Shown here piece by piece: positions 44,671-55,826 of a stretch of DNA of 64,000 nt. The notes beneath the pieces were generated by a model. It saw only the letters and a program-made list of their open reading frames with translations, did not search any database and was not told the origin of the DNA. The position numbers were made by a program, and so were the translations under genes. Positions within the stretch are counted from its first letter, which is position 1, and each line of letters begins with the position of its first letter. Origin of the DNA: Cyclobacterium roseum (GTDB lineage Bacteria > Bacteroidota > Bacteroidia > Cytophagales > Cyclobacteriaceae); assembly GCF_010119225.1 (NCBI RefSeq), contig NZ_WNKF01000014.1:62001-126000 (forward strand), written 5' to 3'.

Positions 44671-47600
44671 TTAAAGCGTCAAATCGAGTCCCAGGGTAAA
44701 AATTCTGGGCGTTGGTCCTCCAGATTCAGGGTCCCAAAAGTTCATTTCCGGAGCGTAGAAGCCTACGTTTCGAACATTCATATACAGCCTTAAATTTTCA
44801 ATTTTTGCTCTTTCCAGAATGGTTTGTGGAACCGTATAGGCCATGGATATATTTTCCAATCGTACGAAGGACCTGCTTTGGTAGACATTGAATCCACCGG
44901 CTCCTCCTTCACTAGAGTACAACCTGGCCCACTCATTGCTTGGATTTTCCGCTGTCCAATAAGGGAGGATATAGGAATTGGAACGATCCAAAAAGCCCTG
45001 TCGGTTCTTTCGCTGGTTGAAGGTCCCGATATGTCCCAAATAGGCATACATCATAAAGGACACATCGAAATTTTTCCAAATTTTAAATTCATTTCTTAAG
45101 CTCCACCGAGACCTGGGTTCAGAAAAGCCTAGAAACTGCCGGTCCGCATTGGTGTACAAGCCGTCGTCATTGACATCTTCGATTTTAAAATCGCCCGGTT
45201 TTACACCGTAATCAGCGGCCTCATCGGCCTCCGGTGTTTGCCAAATCCCATCTGTTTTATAATTCCATACGGCATCAATGGCCCGGTCTATAAACCAGCG
45301 GTTGCCGATATCGTCCAGTTCATTGCCCTCTTCATCCAAATCGCCATAAAGGCTTACAATTCGGTTGCGGTTCATTTGGAAATTCAGGCTGGTTCTCCAG
45401 GTAAGGTTGGAACGATTGAGTAAAAGGCTATTTAAGCTGACTTCCACTCCCCGGTTTCTTACTTCACCCAGGTTGTCATACACAAAATTGAATCCCAGAA
45501 TATCCGGAAGACTTCTTTCCACCAAAAGATCGGTAGTAGACATATCGTACACTTCTATGGTACCATCCAGGATGCTGTTAAACAAGGAGAAGTCCAGACC
45601 CAGGTTGGTGGAAGTGGTTTTTTCCCAGCGCAGATTTTCGTTTTGCATGGTGTTTACATACAACTGACTGACAAAGTACAACTCTCCACTGGGTCTTTGG
45701 TAAAAATATTTTCCGGTTTGTAAATCTGACAGAGCCGCATAGCGACCGATGTCTCTGTTACCATTTACTCCCCATGAAGCCCTTAACTTACCATAGTCCA
45801 GCCAGGGGATGTTGACGAAGTCTTCATCCGTAAATACCCAGCCAAAAGCCGCTGAAGTAAAGGTAGCTCTTGGATTACTTTGGCCAAAAGCAGAATAGCC
45901 ATCCCTCCGTACCGATACCGTTGTGATATATTTGTCAGAAAGGGTATAGATCAACCTTCCCATCAAGGCATCTGCAGTATGTTGCTGGTCATTGCTCGAA
46001 ATGATCGGATTGATACCAGCACCGATGTTATGGTAACCCAATCGGTCATGTGGTTCGAAACCAACATTTTGCATGGAATTGTCCCAACTCTGGAATTTTT
46101 CCGCATTTGCCAATAACGTCACATCAAAATTATGGATGTTGTTGAAGTTTTTATTCCAGCTCAGGATATTATCCACTTGCCAGAAATACACTTTTCTTTG
46201 CCGACGGCTTGCTCTTCCTCCCATGTTTTCAAAATCCTGATGGGCAGCCATTTCGTGATTGTACCGCTCGTAAAACTCATACCGGGGGGTAAAATTGGTT
46301 CTGAAATTAATACCAAAAGGGAGTTCAATGGACGCATACAAAGTAGAGTTGATAGTGGTCTCTTTTTGAAGGCGATCGGTAAATTGGGGCGTATAATAAG
46401 GATGGCGACCGCCACTCACTTCTTCATTGGGTCGGAATCTCAGGCTGACCCCATCTTCCAGGAACGGCTCTCCCCAGGGAGATAAATTGACCATGTTTCC
46501 CCAGGCTACAGGGATCTGACTTTCATCCCTGTCTGCAAATTGGGTGTTCATCCCTACCGTCAACCATTCGTTGACATTGCCTTCGATGTTGAACCGGCTT
46601 CGGATGGTGGTAAATTTATCCCCAACGACCAGGCCTTCGTTATCCAGGTATCCCATGGACCAGTAGTATCTAAAATCCTCGTTTCTGCCGGAAAGGCTTA
46701 CAGTATGGTCTTGTCGCAGGCCATTCTGAAACATCATATTGTACCAATTGACGCTCTCTCCAGCCTTGTAATTGGCGATTTCCAGCGGTTGCATGTTTAA
46801 GCGCTGTAACCAAACCGTTTCCGGGTCTCCGTCTGATCCGTCATAATCCAGCCAGGTTTCCAGGGAAATATCTGAAGGAAGGGTGTTGGGATTGGAAAAA
46901 CGATAGGGTTCAAAACCGCCCGCATTGATACTCTCCATTACATCTTCTCTCCAGGATAGAAAGCCCTGTGGTCCGTACACGGGTTCGTCCTTAGCCATGC
47001 TCGCCACACCCCAGTTGGTGTTTATTTTTATCTGAGGCTTGCCCAAGGCTCCTTTTTTCGTGTTGACCAACACGACACCGTTGGCAGCTTTTGCCCCGAA
47101 TACGGCAGCCGAACTGGCGTCTTTCAATACGTCGATGCTTTCAATATCGTTGGGATTAATATCCGACAATTGCCCATAATAAATGGCACCATCCAATACG
47201 ATCAGCGGACTGGATCCGGCATTCAGTGAGGTTCTACCCCTTACTTCCAGGCTACCACCACCTTTGGCGGAAGTGTTCAGTCCTACATTCAAACCGGCAA
47301 TGTTTCCACGGAGTACATCCTGTACGGAATTGGGGTTTTCATTTTCCAGGCGCGTAGCGGTAACGGATGAAACCGCACCTGTTAAATCCCGCTTCCTTGC
47401 CGTACCATAACCAATGACAACTACTTCTTCCAGAGAAGCCGTATCCATAAGTAAGGTGATGTTGATCTCGGATTGGTTTCCTACGGCTACGGTCTGTGAA
47501 ATAAATCCCACATAAGAGTAGGTTAGTTCCGCTCCCTCAGGAACGGATAAGGAATAACTGCCATCGATGTCTGTTACCGTACCTGTTCCGGTACCGGCAA

Positions 47601-47838
47601 TGAAAACGGTAACACCCGGAATTCCTTCTCCGGATTCATCGGTAACGACACCCGAAACCGTAACGTCTTCGGCATTTACAGTTTCCTCCAAAGAGGACAG
47701 GCCTGTGGGATGTACCCCACTGGGATGATCCACCGCTGCATTTGCAAAACCGGTCGAAATCATCCACAGGCTGATCCAAAGAAAGTAGCCCATCCGGCTA
47801 GCTCCTTTTAAATCATACGCTAGTAAGATTTTTTTCAT
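44671..47838 (-). CDS. SusC/RagA TonB-linked outer membrane protein, second pair
   Basis: TonB-dependent outer-membrane importer, 1055 residues. An N-terminal signal ([19 protein letters not shown] after a charged start), then directly the carboxypeptidase-like Ig domain ([18 protein letters not shown]), a TonB-box-like [18 protein letters not shown], plug with [20 protein letters not shown], and barrel. There is no STN domain, so unlike the first SusC it is not expected to signal through a FecR protein. It diverges from the cytochrome/DUF1501 operon across an AT-rich spacer. Confidence 0.95.
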   Translation of the reverse strand: MKKILLAYDLKGASRMGYFLWISLWMISTGFANAAVDHPSGVHPTGLSSLEETVNAEDVTVSGVVTDESGEGIPGVTVFIAGTGTGTVTDIDGSYSLSVPEGAELTYSYVGFISQTVAVGNQSEINITLLMDTASLEEVVVIGYGTARKRDLTGAVSSVTATRLENENPNSVQDVLRGNIAGLNVGLNTSAKGGGSLEVRGRTSLNAGSSPLIVLDGAIYYGQLSDINPNDIESIDVLKDASSAAVFGAKAANGVVLVNTKKGALGKPQIKINTNWGVASMAKDEPVYGPQGFLSWREDVMESINAGGFEPYRFSNPNTLPSDISLETWLDYDGSDGDPETVWLQRLNMQPLEIANYKAGESVNWYNMMFQNGLRQDHTVSLSGRNEDFRYYWSMGYLDNEGLVVGDKFTTIRSRFNIEGNVNEWLTVGMNTQFADRDESQIPVAWGNMVNLSPWGEPFLEDGVSLRFRPNEEVSGGRHPYYTPQFTDRLQKETTINSTLYASIELPFGINFRTNFTPRYEFYERYNHEMAAHQDFENMGGRASRRQRKVYFWQVDNILSWNKNFNNIHNFDVTLLANAEKFQSWDNSMQNVGFEPHDRLGYHNIGAGINPIISSNDQQHTADALMGRLIYTLSDKYITTVSVRRDGYSAFGQSNPRATFTSAAFGWVFTDEDFVNIPWLDYGKLRASWGVNGNRDIGRYAALSDLQTGKYFYQRPSGELYFVSQLYVNTMQNENLRWEKTTSTNLGLDFSLFNSILDGTIEVYDMSTTDLLVERSLPDILGFNFVYDNLGEVRNRGVEVSLNSLLLNRSNLTWRTSLNFQMNRNRIVSLYGDLDEEGNELDDIGNRWFIDRAIDAVWNYKTDGIWQTPEADEAADYGVKPGDFKIEDVNDDGLYTNADRQFLGFSEPRSRWSLRNEFKIWKNFDVSFMMYAYLGHIGTFNQRKNRQGFLDRSNSYILPYWTAENPSNEWARLYSSEGGAGGFNVYQSRSFVRLENISMAYTVPQTILERAKIENLRLYMNVRNVGFYAPEMNFWDPESGGPTPRIFTLGLDLTL

Positions 47839-48441
47839 TTTATTTGGGTTTTAATTATTATAGGATGGAAAGCACTTTACTTCCATATACCGGTGACGAA
47901 TCAGGTCTTCTTTTCACCAATACGGCTCTAACATAGGTATATTTAATATAACATGCAATCGGTTTCATACGTATAACTATGCAATATTTGGAAAAATTAC
48001 ATATTAAAAATTTAGTACATTAGTTATTTACCAAATAAAATTATTTAAAATTTATAATAAAAATTTAGGTTTTAATCCGAATGAACCTTTTTTCTTAAAA
48101 TTCAAAATTTGGTATTGATTTATATGATTCGCTGCTTTTCAAATAAGTAATATCATATTGGATTAAACCTGTTTTAAGATTAAAAATAGATTTATTCATA
48201 GTTTAAAAATTTTAAAAAAAATATATAAATAAAAATAAATGAATTAAAATAGAAATAATAGTATAATAGTAGCTCAATATTTTTTAGTGGTTCTCTGGCC
48301 TACGATACCCTTTTCGGCGCGTTTTTACCTCAATTATTTGTATTAATTAATAGTCAACCATTGAATTTCCTGGATTAATAAGTAAATTGACTGAAAACAG
48401 GTGTGTTGGTGAAAAATATAATAAGATCCTATGGAAAGACT
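47839..48441. other. AT-rich divergent promoter region
   Basis: About 600 bases between the divergent susC and cytochrome genes, with long A/T runs from 47990 to 48260 and no open frame worth calling. It must hold both promoters; I could not find a convincing TAnnTTTG box for either direction. Confidence 0.55.
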
Positions 48442-51400
48442 ATGGGGAAGGTTTGGATCCTAAAACTTTTCCTTATAGCGATCATTAGCGGACAAGTACT
48501 GGTTTCCTGTGAATCAAAGGAAAGAGCAAGTTTACCGGAGCGGGTTGATTTTAACTACCATATCAAGCCTATCCTGGTACAAAAATGCTACCTCTGTCAT
48601 GGTCCTGATCCCAGCAGCCGGGAGGCCGGGTTGCGATTGGATTTGGCAGCAGGTGCCACCCGGCTGCTGGAAAGCGGTGTAACGGCCATCGTTCCAGGTT
48701 CCCTGTCCAAAAGTGCGGTATACCATCGGATTACCAATTCTGATCCCGAGCTGAAAATGCCTCCCCCCGCATCCAACCTTGAATTGACTGATCTAGAAGT
48801 AAGCCTGATTAAAAAATGGATAAACCAGGGTGCTGAATACCAACCTCACTGGGCATTTTTACCTCCAAAAATTTCCAACGTAAACCTTCAACCAAGCACT
48901 CCCAAACAAATTGATGCCTTTCTGGATGAAAAAATGACGGAGCAGGGGCTTTCGCAGGCTGAACCAGCAGAAAAGTACCAGTTGATCCGTCGCTTATCCT
49001 ATGTATTAACGGGCTTGCCGCCCGGACAGAAAGAGATAGATGCTTATTTGGAAGCTGATCAGCCGGGAGCTTACGAATCGCTGGTGGACATGTACCTGAA
49101 CGACCCGGCTTTTGGAGAAAAATGGGCCAGCCATTGGTTGGATGTGGTGCGGTATGCCGAAACCAAGGGTCATGAATTTGATTATGAGATTCAGGGGGCC
49201 TGGCGATTTAGAGATTACCTGATTCGGGCATTAAATGCAGACATTCCTTACGATCAGTTGGTCCGGGAACAACTCTCGGGAGACCTAATGACAGCCCCCA
49301 GGCTCCACCCGGAAACCGGGCAGAATGAATCCATTCTGGGCACCCTGTTTTTGACCATGACAGAGGGAACGCATAGTCCCGTGGATACTAAAAAGGATGA
49401 GGCTGACCGGATAGATAACATGGCCGATGTGATTGGCAAAAGTTTTCAAGGGCTTACGATTGGATGTGCCAAATGTCACGATCATAAATTTGACCCCATT
49501 CCCACCTCCGATTACTACGCTTTATATGGCGTATTGGGCAGTACCCGGTTTAGCCCTATCCCCGTGGGCAATTTCAAAAAAAAGAAGGCGGCATTACAGG
49601 AGGTTTTGCAACTCAAGCAGCAACTTAAGGAAATGGTGGGAGGGGCTTGGGAAGAACCTACGGCCGATTCGGTGCCGGTTTTGCTGGTTAACCAATCGCA
49701 ACCCGTTAAAGCAAAAAAAGGGGTAAACGGCGGGATCGTTTTAGGGGATTTCAGGGGACCGGATTTTCAGGGATGGAAGACCGATGGAGGAGCATTTGGG
49801 CTGAGCACTACGCTGGGAGAACCTGAATTTGAGGTCCCTACGGGTGAGCTTAGCGGCCTGAAAACGGGTATGGCCTCTAGCAGGATTTTGGGAAAGGGAA
49901 TTTACGGTGCCCTTCGGTCACCTGATTTTAAAATCGATCATGACTACCTGGGGGTCCGTGCCCGTGGAAAGGGGGGCAGTATCCGGGTAATCATGGACAA
50001 TTTTCAATTGATCAGTTACCCTATTTATGGAGGTTTGGACCAGAAAGTAAACGAGTCCGATTGGCAAAACTATATTTTTGATGTAAGTGACTGGAGGGGA
50101 CATGAGGTTTACCTGGAGTTCTTGCCGGGTTCCTATGTGCGGCATACTTACCGGCAGGATCCAGATGCCTATATTGAAGTGGCTTATGCGACTGCATTTG
50201 AAAGGGATTGGTTTGATCCGGAAGAAGGATCCCGGTATGCCCCGGTGAAATCCGTTTCGCAGGCAGTCTACCGCTGGAAAGAGGGGGATCATACGGCCGC
50301 CGATGTGGACTTCCTCAACCAACAGCTAATTTCGGGTAAGCTTGTGCGTCGGTTTCCGGAAAGTAGAAAGATGCGTTTGGGAATGGATCTGCTGTTGGCA
50401 CCGATCAAGGATACGGTGTTTATTCAGGGAGTTTCAGAAGGGTTCGCCCGGGAAAGCCCGATTTTTATCCGCGGAAATCACATGGATCCGGAAGAGCAGG
50501 CAGTTCCCAGGGCTTTTCTTCCGGAAATTCTGGATTCACAGGATCCCTTCAAAAATGCTGGGAGCGGAAGGAGGGAAATGGTGGAAACGATCCTGCATCC
50601 GGACAACCCCCTTACCGCCCGGGTAATGGTGAACCGGCTGTGGCACCATGTCTATGGAAAAGGCCTGGTGGAAACGGTTGATAATTTTGGTTTGCAAGGA
50701 AAACTCCCCAGTCATCCGGAACTGCTGGATTACCTGGCCATTACATTCAGGGAGGAAGGCTGGTCCTTAAAATCAATGATTAAGGCGATGGTCATGACGG
50801 ATGCGTTTCGTCGAAGCACGGCCTCGGTGAATGGAGACAAGGATCCCGAAAATAAGTATATATCCCATTATCCGATTCGGAGGATGGAAGCGGAAGCGAT
50901 CCGGGATGCCATGTTGCTTGCATCAGGAGAATTGGACAACACATTGTTCGGAGCGCCCGTTCCTGTACACCTGACAGATTTCATGCAGGGTAGGGGAAGA
51001 CCCGGGCAGTCAGGACCGTTGGATGGAGATGGCAGGCGTTCCATCTACCTGGAGGTTCGCAGAAATTTTCTGGACCGGATGATGACCACATTTGACCGGC
51101 CAACACCCTTTAATACATTCGGTAAACGGGATGTAACAAATGTGCCGGCGCAGTCCCTCTTCCTGATGAATGATCCCTTTGTTGCCGAGCAGGCCGGCCT
51201 CATGGCAGCGCGAATTCTTGCTGGTAAGGGGCAATCCACCGAAGAGAGGATTATGGAAGCTTATTTACGGGCGTTTTCCAGACCCCCTTCGGCATCTGAA
51301 ATCAAGGAGGGGAAGAAGTTTCTGGCATCGGTGCCCATCCACAAGGAAACAACCGGTGATTCCGACACTGAGGCCATTGCCCTCCAGGCTTGGAAGGAAT

Positions 51401-51447
51401 ATTGCCATGCCCTATTTAATATGAAATCGTTTATTTATTTAATGTAG
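48442..51447 (+). CDS. Planctomycete-type cytochrome c / DUF1549 / DUF1553 lipoprotein
   Basis: Exported multidomain protein, about 1001 residues from the ATG at 48442; a GTG 39 bases upstream is open but gives a worse signal peptide. The lipobox VLVSC follows the hydrophobic segment. Domains: PSCyt1 with one CxxCH haem site (CYLCHGPDP) in the first ~110 residues; DUF1549 (PSCyt2) at about 150-370 with a second CxxCH (CAKCHDHKFDPI); a middle beta-rich carbohydrate-binding-like part at about 430-590; and DUF1553 (PSD1) at about 690-1000 (NPLTARVMVNRLWHHVYGKGLV). Haem attachment implies periplasmic or surface electron transfer, but the reaction is unknown. It forms an operon with the DUF1501 gene four bases downstream. 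Confidence 0.92.
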   Translation: MGKVWILKLFLIAIISGQVLVSCESKERASLPERVDFNYHIKPILVQKCYLCHGPDPSSREAGLRLDLAAGATRLLESGVTAIVPGSLSKSAVYHRITNSDPELKMPPPASNLELTDLEVSLIKKWINQGAEYQPHWAFLPPKISNVNLQPSTPKQIDAFLDEKMTEQGLSQAEPAEKYQLIRRLSYVLTGLPPGQKEIDAYLEADQPGAYESLVDMYLNDPAFGEKWASHWLDVVRYAETKGHEFDYEIQGAWRFRDYLIRALNADIPYDQLVREQLSGDLMTAPRLHPETGQNESILGTLFLTMTEGTHSPVDTKKDEADRIDNMADVIGKSFQGLTIGCAKCHDHKFDPIPTSDYYALYGVLGSTRFSPIPVGNFKKKKAALQEVLQLKQQLKEMVGGAWEEPTADSVPVLLVNQSQPVKAKKGVNGGIVLGDFRGPDFQGWKTDGGAFGLSTTLGEPEFEVPTGELSGLKTGMASSRILGKGIYGALRSPDFKIDHDYLGVRARGKGGSIRVIMDNFQLISYPIYGGLDQKVNESDWQNYIFDVSDWRGHEVYLEFLPGSYVRHTYRQDPDAYIEVAYATAFERDWFDPEEGSRYAPVKSVSQAVYRWKEGDHTAADVDFLNQQLISGKLVRRFPESRKMRLGMDLLLAPIKDTVFIQGVSEGFARESPIFIRGNHMDPEEQAVPRAFLPEILDSQDPFKNAGSGRREMVETILHPDNPLTARVMVNRLWHHVYGKGLVETVDNFGLQGKLPSHPELLDYLAITFREEGWSLKSMIKAMVMTDAFRRSTASVNGDKDPENKYISHYPIRRMEAEAIRDAMLLASGELDNTLFGAPVPVHLTDFMQGRGRPGQSGPLDGDGRRSIYLEVRRNFLDRMMTTFDRPTPFNTFGKRDVTNVPAQSLFLMNDPFVAEQAGLMAARILAGKGQSTEERIMEAYLRAFSRPPSASEIKEGKKFLASVPIHKETTGDSDTEAIALQAWKEYCHALFNMKSFIYLM

Positions 51448-51451
51448 GCGT

Positions 51452-52882
51452 ATGCATCATCACAAACCCCTATTGAATCAGCGGATTAGCCGTCGGGAAA
51501 TGTTGAATATAACTCGGTGTGGATTTGGTTCCCTGGCCTTTATGGGCATGTTGGGTTCTTCTTGCAAATCCCGGGAAAAGCAATCCGTGGATTTTCTGTC
51601 GCAGTTGGCCACCACACCACACTACCTTCCCAAAGCCAAAAATGTCATCTTTTTGTATATGGACGGTGGGGTTTCCCAGGTCGATTCCTTTGATCCAAAG
51701 CCAAGGTTGGCTAAAGAAAACGGGATGGATCCCACGTTTAAAATCGATGCGACGCAATTTAACGACAATGGCAAAATTTTGCAGAGCCCCTGGGATTTCA
51801 AGCGATACGGGGAGTCGGGGATGGCCGTGAGTGAACTATTTCCTCACATTGCTAGCTGTGTGGACGATTTAGCACTGATTCGGTCCATGGTCTCTAATTT
51901 TCCGGAGCATACCAATGCCAATTATTTTTTACATACCGGAAGCGGCCTTCAGGGCAGACCCAGCATGGGGGCCTGGATCAATTATGGATTGGGTACTGAA
52001 AATAGCAATTTGCCTGGCTATGTGGTCCTGGATGGCGGATTGGTGCCTCCCGGAGGCGTGGATAATTTCAAAAATGGATTTTTACCTGCCGATTACCAGG
52101 CTTCGATAATGAAAACAGGTGAAAAACCTGTTGCCAATATTCAACCCGATAGCAGCATGGCAGCTTTCCAGCAGGATAAATTGGCGTTTATCCAAAAAAT
52201 GGATGAAAACGGCCAGGCAAAATCGGATGAGGTTGAAGCGGCGATCAAGAATTACGAATTGGCCTATCGCATGCAATCCTCTGTTCCAGAGCTCAGTGAG
52301 TTTGCTTCCGAAACCAAAGCCACGCAACAGCTATACGGTTTGTATGACGAAGATCCCAATACCCGAAGTTATGGAGCGCAGTGTCTGATGGCCCGGAGGC
52401 TGGTAGAAAGAGGCGTACGGTTTGTGGAGCTAACTTGCCCGTACCAGAAAGGCATTGACCGCTGGGATCAGCATCAGGGGCTAAAGGATGGACATGAGCG
52501 AAATGCCCACGCGGTGGATCAGCCCATTGCCGGACTCTTAAAGGATTTGAAATCCAGGGGATTGTTAGAGGAGACCCTGGTCGTTTGGTCCGGAGAATTT
52601 GGCAGAACTCCCTTTGCTCAAGGTAAAGACGGACGAGATCACAACCCCTCTGCTTTTAGTATGTGGATGGCTGGTGCGGGCATCAAAGGCGGGACCATAT
52701 ATGGCAGGACCGATGAGTACGGATACCGGGTGGAAGAAAATCCGGTCAGCATTCACGACCTGCACGCGACCATTCTTCATTTATTAGGGGTAGACCACAA
52801 GCAATTGACCTATCACTTTGGAGGCAGGGATTTTAGGTTGACCGATGTGCATGGTCGGGTAATTAAGGATGTTTTGGTGTAG
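51452..52882 (+). CDS. DUF1501 (sulfatase/phosphatase-fold) protein with Tat-type lipoprotein signal
   Basis: Protein of 476 residues belonging to DUF1501, a family distantly related to alkaline phosphatase/sulfatase folds and almost always encoded beside the PSCyt/DUF1553 proteins. The N-terminus has twin arginines (ISRREMLNITRCGFG) followed by a lipobox-like LGSSC. Recognisable segments are FLYMDGGVSQVDSFDPKP, HTGSGLQGRPSMGAWINYGLG, RFVELTCPYQKGIDRWDQH, WSGEFGRTPFAQGKDGRDHN and GRTDEYGYRVEENPV. It probably works with the preceding cytochrome protein at the cell surface; function unknown. Confidence 0.92.
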   Translation: MHHHKPLLNQRISRREMLNITRCGFGSLAFMGMLGSSCKSREKQSVDFLSQLATTPHYLPKAKNVIFLYMDGGVSQVDSFDPKPRLAKENGMDPTFKIDATQFNDNGKILQSPWDFKRYGESGMAVSELFPHIASCVDDLALIRSMVSNFPEHTNANYFLHTGSGLQGRPSMGAWINYGLGTENSNLPGYVVLDGGLVPPGGVDNFKNGFLPADYQASIMKTGEKPVANIQPDSSMAAFQQDKLAFIQKMDENGQAKSDEVEAAIKNYELAYRMQSSVPELSEFASETKATQQLYGLYDEDPNTRSYGAQCLMARRLVERGVRFVELTCPYQKGIDRWDQHQGLKDGHERNAHAVDQPIAGLLKDLKSRGLLEETLVVWSGEFGRTPFAQGKDGRDHNPSAFSMWMAGAGIKGGTIYGRTDEYGYRVEENPVSIHDLHATILHLLGVDHKQLTYHFGGRDFRLTDVHGRVIKDVLV

Positions 52883-52884
52883 CC

Positions 52885-53337
52885 ATGCAGCGAAGCGTCC
52901 TGGATAGTTCAGCAGTGGCCGGATTAATGGCGCGGGTAGCTCTCCTGACTGCCCAAACCAAACCTTCCTGGGGTAGGATGAATGCTACCGAAATGCTGCA
53001 CCATTGTAATTTAGCCAACCAAAGAATTCTTTCCTGGAATAAACCGGTCCTACCCGGAAGTTTTAAGCAAAAAGCCTTAAAATTTTTAATCCTTCATATT
53101 TTACCCTCGTTTCCTAAAAATGTTAAAACGGCTGCCCCATTTGAAACCAAAGGAAAAATAAAACCAGAGGTATTTGAGGAGGAGAAATTACTTTTTGTCT
53201 CCTGTTTACAGCAATTTGCGGAACCAGGTCAGGGCTTTACGGCACCTCATCCTTTTTTTGGCCCCCTGAATACCAAAGAATGGGGGAAGGTGGTTTGGCT
53301 GCATGTGGACCACCACCTCAGGCAGTTTGGGTTGTAA
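52885..53337 (+). CDS. DUF1569 (DinB-like) small protein
   Basis: Small cytosolic protein of 150 residues. MNATEMLHHCNLANQRIL near residue 35, then FFGPLNTKEWGKVVWLHVDHHLRQFG at the end, match DUF1569, a DinB-like helical bundle with metal-binding histidines (H in LHHC and in HVDHHL). Starts two bases after the DUF1501 stop, so it is the third gene of the operon. Role unknown. Confidence 0.82.
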   Translation: MQRSVLDSSAVAGLMARVALLTAQTKPSWGRMNATEMLHHCNLANQRILSWNKPVLPGSFKQKALKFLILHILPSFPKNVKTAAPFETKGKIKPEVFEEEKLLFVSCLQQFAEPGQGFTAPHPFFGPLNTKEWGKVVWLHVDHHLRQFGL

Positions 53338-53428
53338 ATAGAAAAAGGGGTAAACTTCATTGAGTCGGCATAGGGATTGTTTTGCAGGAGAAAGATTTAT
53401 TGTTTTTAAAGTCTTGAAAAATCGAGTA

Positions 53429-54310
53429 TTACCCTTTCGCATTTACTAATCTGCCCTTATCCATTTTCCCAGCGATGGACACAATCATGATAGAGGCTAC
53501 GAACATGATCAAGCTGTAAATAACGACGGGTATGGCCATGGCTGAATTCTGCAATAAGGTAGCAGCAATCATGATACCTAAGGTACCATTTTGAATGCCA
53601 GATTCGATGCTGATCGCCAATTGTTGTGGCACCGGAAGTGTCAATAGCCGGGAAAATAGTAGGGATAGTCCAAACGTGAGTACATTCAGCAATAAAGTTA
53701 CCGGCCCAGCTACGGCAAAGAAGTTAACTATTTGATCCTTTTCATTAAAGATAGCTCCTCCCACGACCAAAACGAAAAATAAGATGGAAGCAATCCGAAC
53801 GGGGCGGTCCGCCTTTTGTGCCATTGCCGCAAAACGGTTTTTTAGCCACATGCCGATGGCGACAGGAACCAAGGTTACTCCAGTAATCCGAAGTACGGTA
53901 GGGATAAAGGGGAGGGAAACACTCCCTTCTTCCCCAAAATAAACAATGGAAAAATTAACCAATAAGGGAATGGTGAAAATGGTTATCACCGAACTCATAG
54001 CGGTCAGACTAATGGACAGAGCGGTATCTCCTTTACTCAAGTGGGTGATCATGTTGGAGGTGGGGCCGCCGGGGCAGCAAGCGATGATCATAACCCCCAC
54101 CGCCATCGTTCCTTCCAGTCCGAAACTCAAAATCAAAAAAAAACCAAGTACCGGTAATAATATCAACTGACAAAACAATCCCAAGACCATGGCCTTGGGA
54201 TATCTAAAAATGTTTTTAAAATCGCCAAGGTTTAAACTTAGCCCCATCCCCAGCATGATAAATGCCAGGGCTAAGGGTAAAAAAGCGGAGGTTATCAGAT
54301 TACTTTCCAT
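53429..54310 (-). CDS. Bile acid:sodium symporter family transporter
   Basis: Inner-membrane transporter of about 293 residues from the ATG at 54310, with nine or ten hydrophobic segments. Family marks: LALAFIMLGMGLSLNLGDF in the first helix, VGVMIIACCPGGPTSNMITHLSKGDTALS, and ISIESGIQNGTLGIMIA. Members move organic anions (bile acids, pantoate and others) with sodium; in a marine bacterium the substrate is open. Convergent with the DUF1569 gene, 91 bases apart. Confidence 0.92.
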   Translation of the reverse strand: MESNLITSAFLPLALAFIMLGMGLSLNLGDFKNIFRYPKAMVLGLFCQLILLPVLGFFLILSFGLEGTMAVGVMIIACCPGGPTSNMITHLSKGDTALSISLTAMSSVITIFTIPLLVNFSIVYFGEEGSVSLPFIPTVLRITGVTLVPVAIGMWLKNRFAAMAQKADRPVRIASILFFVLVVGGAIFNEKDQIVNFFAVAGPVTLLLNVLTFGLSLLFSRLLTLPVPQQLAISIESGIQNGTLGIMIAATLLQNSAMAIPVVIYSLIMFVASIMIVSIAGKMDKGRLVNAKG

Positions 54311-54466
54311 TTGGGTCTCTTTAGAAGTATACTTCTTCCTAACCAAATCAGGCTATGAGAGTTAGCAAACAGAGTATTGAAAAATGTTTGAAACATACTT
54401 AAATTTATCAAAAGTCCCTTTCATGAGAACAACAATTGGGTGTAAGCCTGTTTCAATCAAATACGA

Positions 54467-55543
54467 TCACTTTCTTCCCGCTTTTTTCAGAAAGTTGTAA
54501 TGTGATTTCAAGGCTGAAGCGAAGCTCTTATTTTCATGGTAGGGTAATCCAAACTCAAGAGAAGTGTCTTTAACGATTCCCGAGATTTGAGGGTAATGGA
54601 TGTGACAGATTTTTGGAAAAAGGTGATGTTCCACCTGTAGGTTCAGACCCCCGCATAAAAAGGTAGTTAACCGACTATTTCTTGCAAAATTAGCGGTGGT
54701 TTTCATCTGATGTTCTGCCCAGGCTTCTTCTATATTTTCGTTTTTTCCAGGGTTCGGTAGTGAAGTTTGTTCCACTAGATGCGCCAGTTGGAATACCAGG
54801 CCTATTACCAAGCCCATAGCCAGATTTAGTGCCAAAAAGCCAATAAGGAATTGCCACCAGGTAATGCTCATCACCAACAAGGGAATGATGATGAAAAGGC
54901 TGTAATACATCAATTTGTAAGAAAACAGCTTGATGTATTCTATCCGGGGATGATTGTTCTCATGTTGGCCGATTTTTTTCTGGAAAAACTTTTTATAGTC
55001 TTTCTTAAAAAACCAGGACACAGATGCCAGCGAATATAAGAAAAAGGCATAGATGTGTTGATAGCGATGAATGGGGCGATGTGTTTCCCTTGCAGACACC
55101 CTTACCACACCAGGAGCGATCTCCAGGTCACCATCATGGCCCACTATATTGGTGTAGGTATGATGGATTTTATTATGGGTGATTTTCCAGATATAAACGT
55201 TGGCACCGATGACGTTAAAAAGGAAGCCGAGGGTTTTATTGACCCATGGCTTGGATGAATAGGAACCGTGAAGGGCATCATGGCAAATATTAAATCCAAT
55301 AAATGCCATGTTCATTCCCAACCCAATGGCTAAAAGAAGGGAAACCCAGGTAGGAAATACTTCCAGTAAAATGGTGAAATATAAAACAACGAATGATACT
55401 AAATAAGTGATGGTTTTAAGTACCATGGACCGGTTGGCCCGTTTTGACAGGGCATTGGTCTCGAAGTATTGTTCCACCCGTTCTTTTACGGTGGAAAAAA
55501 AACCGGAATTATTTTTATCTATGAATTTGAGCGTTAATGACAT
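54467..55543 (-). CDS. Acyl-lipid fatty acid desaturase (delta-6-like)
   Basis: Membrane desaturase of about 358 residues from the ATG at 55543. All three histidine boxes of the front-end group are present: HDALHG (HDxxH), HNKIHHTYTN (HxxHH) and LQVEHHLFP (QxxHH, with Gln in place of the first His). Hydrophobic pairs lie before box 1 and between boxes 2 and 3. No fused cytochrome b5 domain, so it needs an external electron donor. Likely introduces a double bond into membrane acyl chains. Stands alone, 156 bases from the transporter gene. Confidence 0.93.
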   Translation of the reverse strand: MSLTLKFIDKNNSGFFSTVKERVEQYFETNALSKRANRSMVLKTITYLVSFVVLYFTILLEVFPTWVSLLLAIGLGMNMAFIGFNICHDALHGSYSSKPWVNKTLGFLFNVIGANVYIWKITHNKIHHTYTNIVGHDGDLEIAPGVVRVSARETHRPIHRYQHIYAFFLYSLASVSWFFKKDYKKFFQKKIGQHENNHPRIEYIKLFSYKLMYYSLFIIIPLLVMSITWWQFLIGFLALNLAMGLVIGLVFQLAHLVEQTSLPNPGKNENIEEAWAEHQMKTTANFARNSRLTTFLCGGLNLQVEHHLFPKICHIHYPQISGIVKDTSLEFGLPYHENKSFASALKSHYNFLKKAGRK

Positions 55544-55826
55544 ACTAATGATTTTTATTCTTTTATCAAGGGTTTTCAATCCTTATATTATTAAAACAAA
55601 TATTTTTTACTAATGATCATAATTCTGTAATAGATGAAAAAACATCTTTTTTCGATGTAACTTAAAATCGAGCTGATAGAGGGTAATGCGTTTGTCTGGT
55701 CAAGGCCAAAACAGGTTTTTAGGAAGGAATGGCTACTTTCTTGCTGGTTGCGGCAGGGCATAGGCAATCACGGTGCTTTAAATTTTTAGCGGATGGAGAT
55801 CGGCAGTACGAGCCAATTTTGGGATA

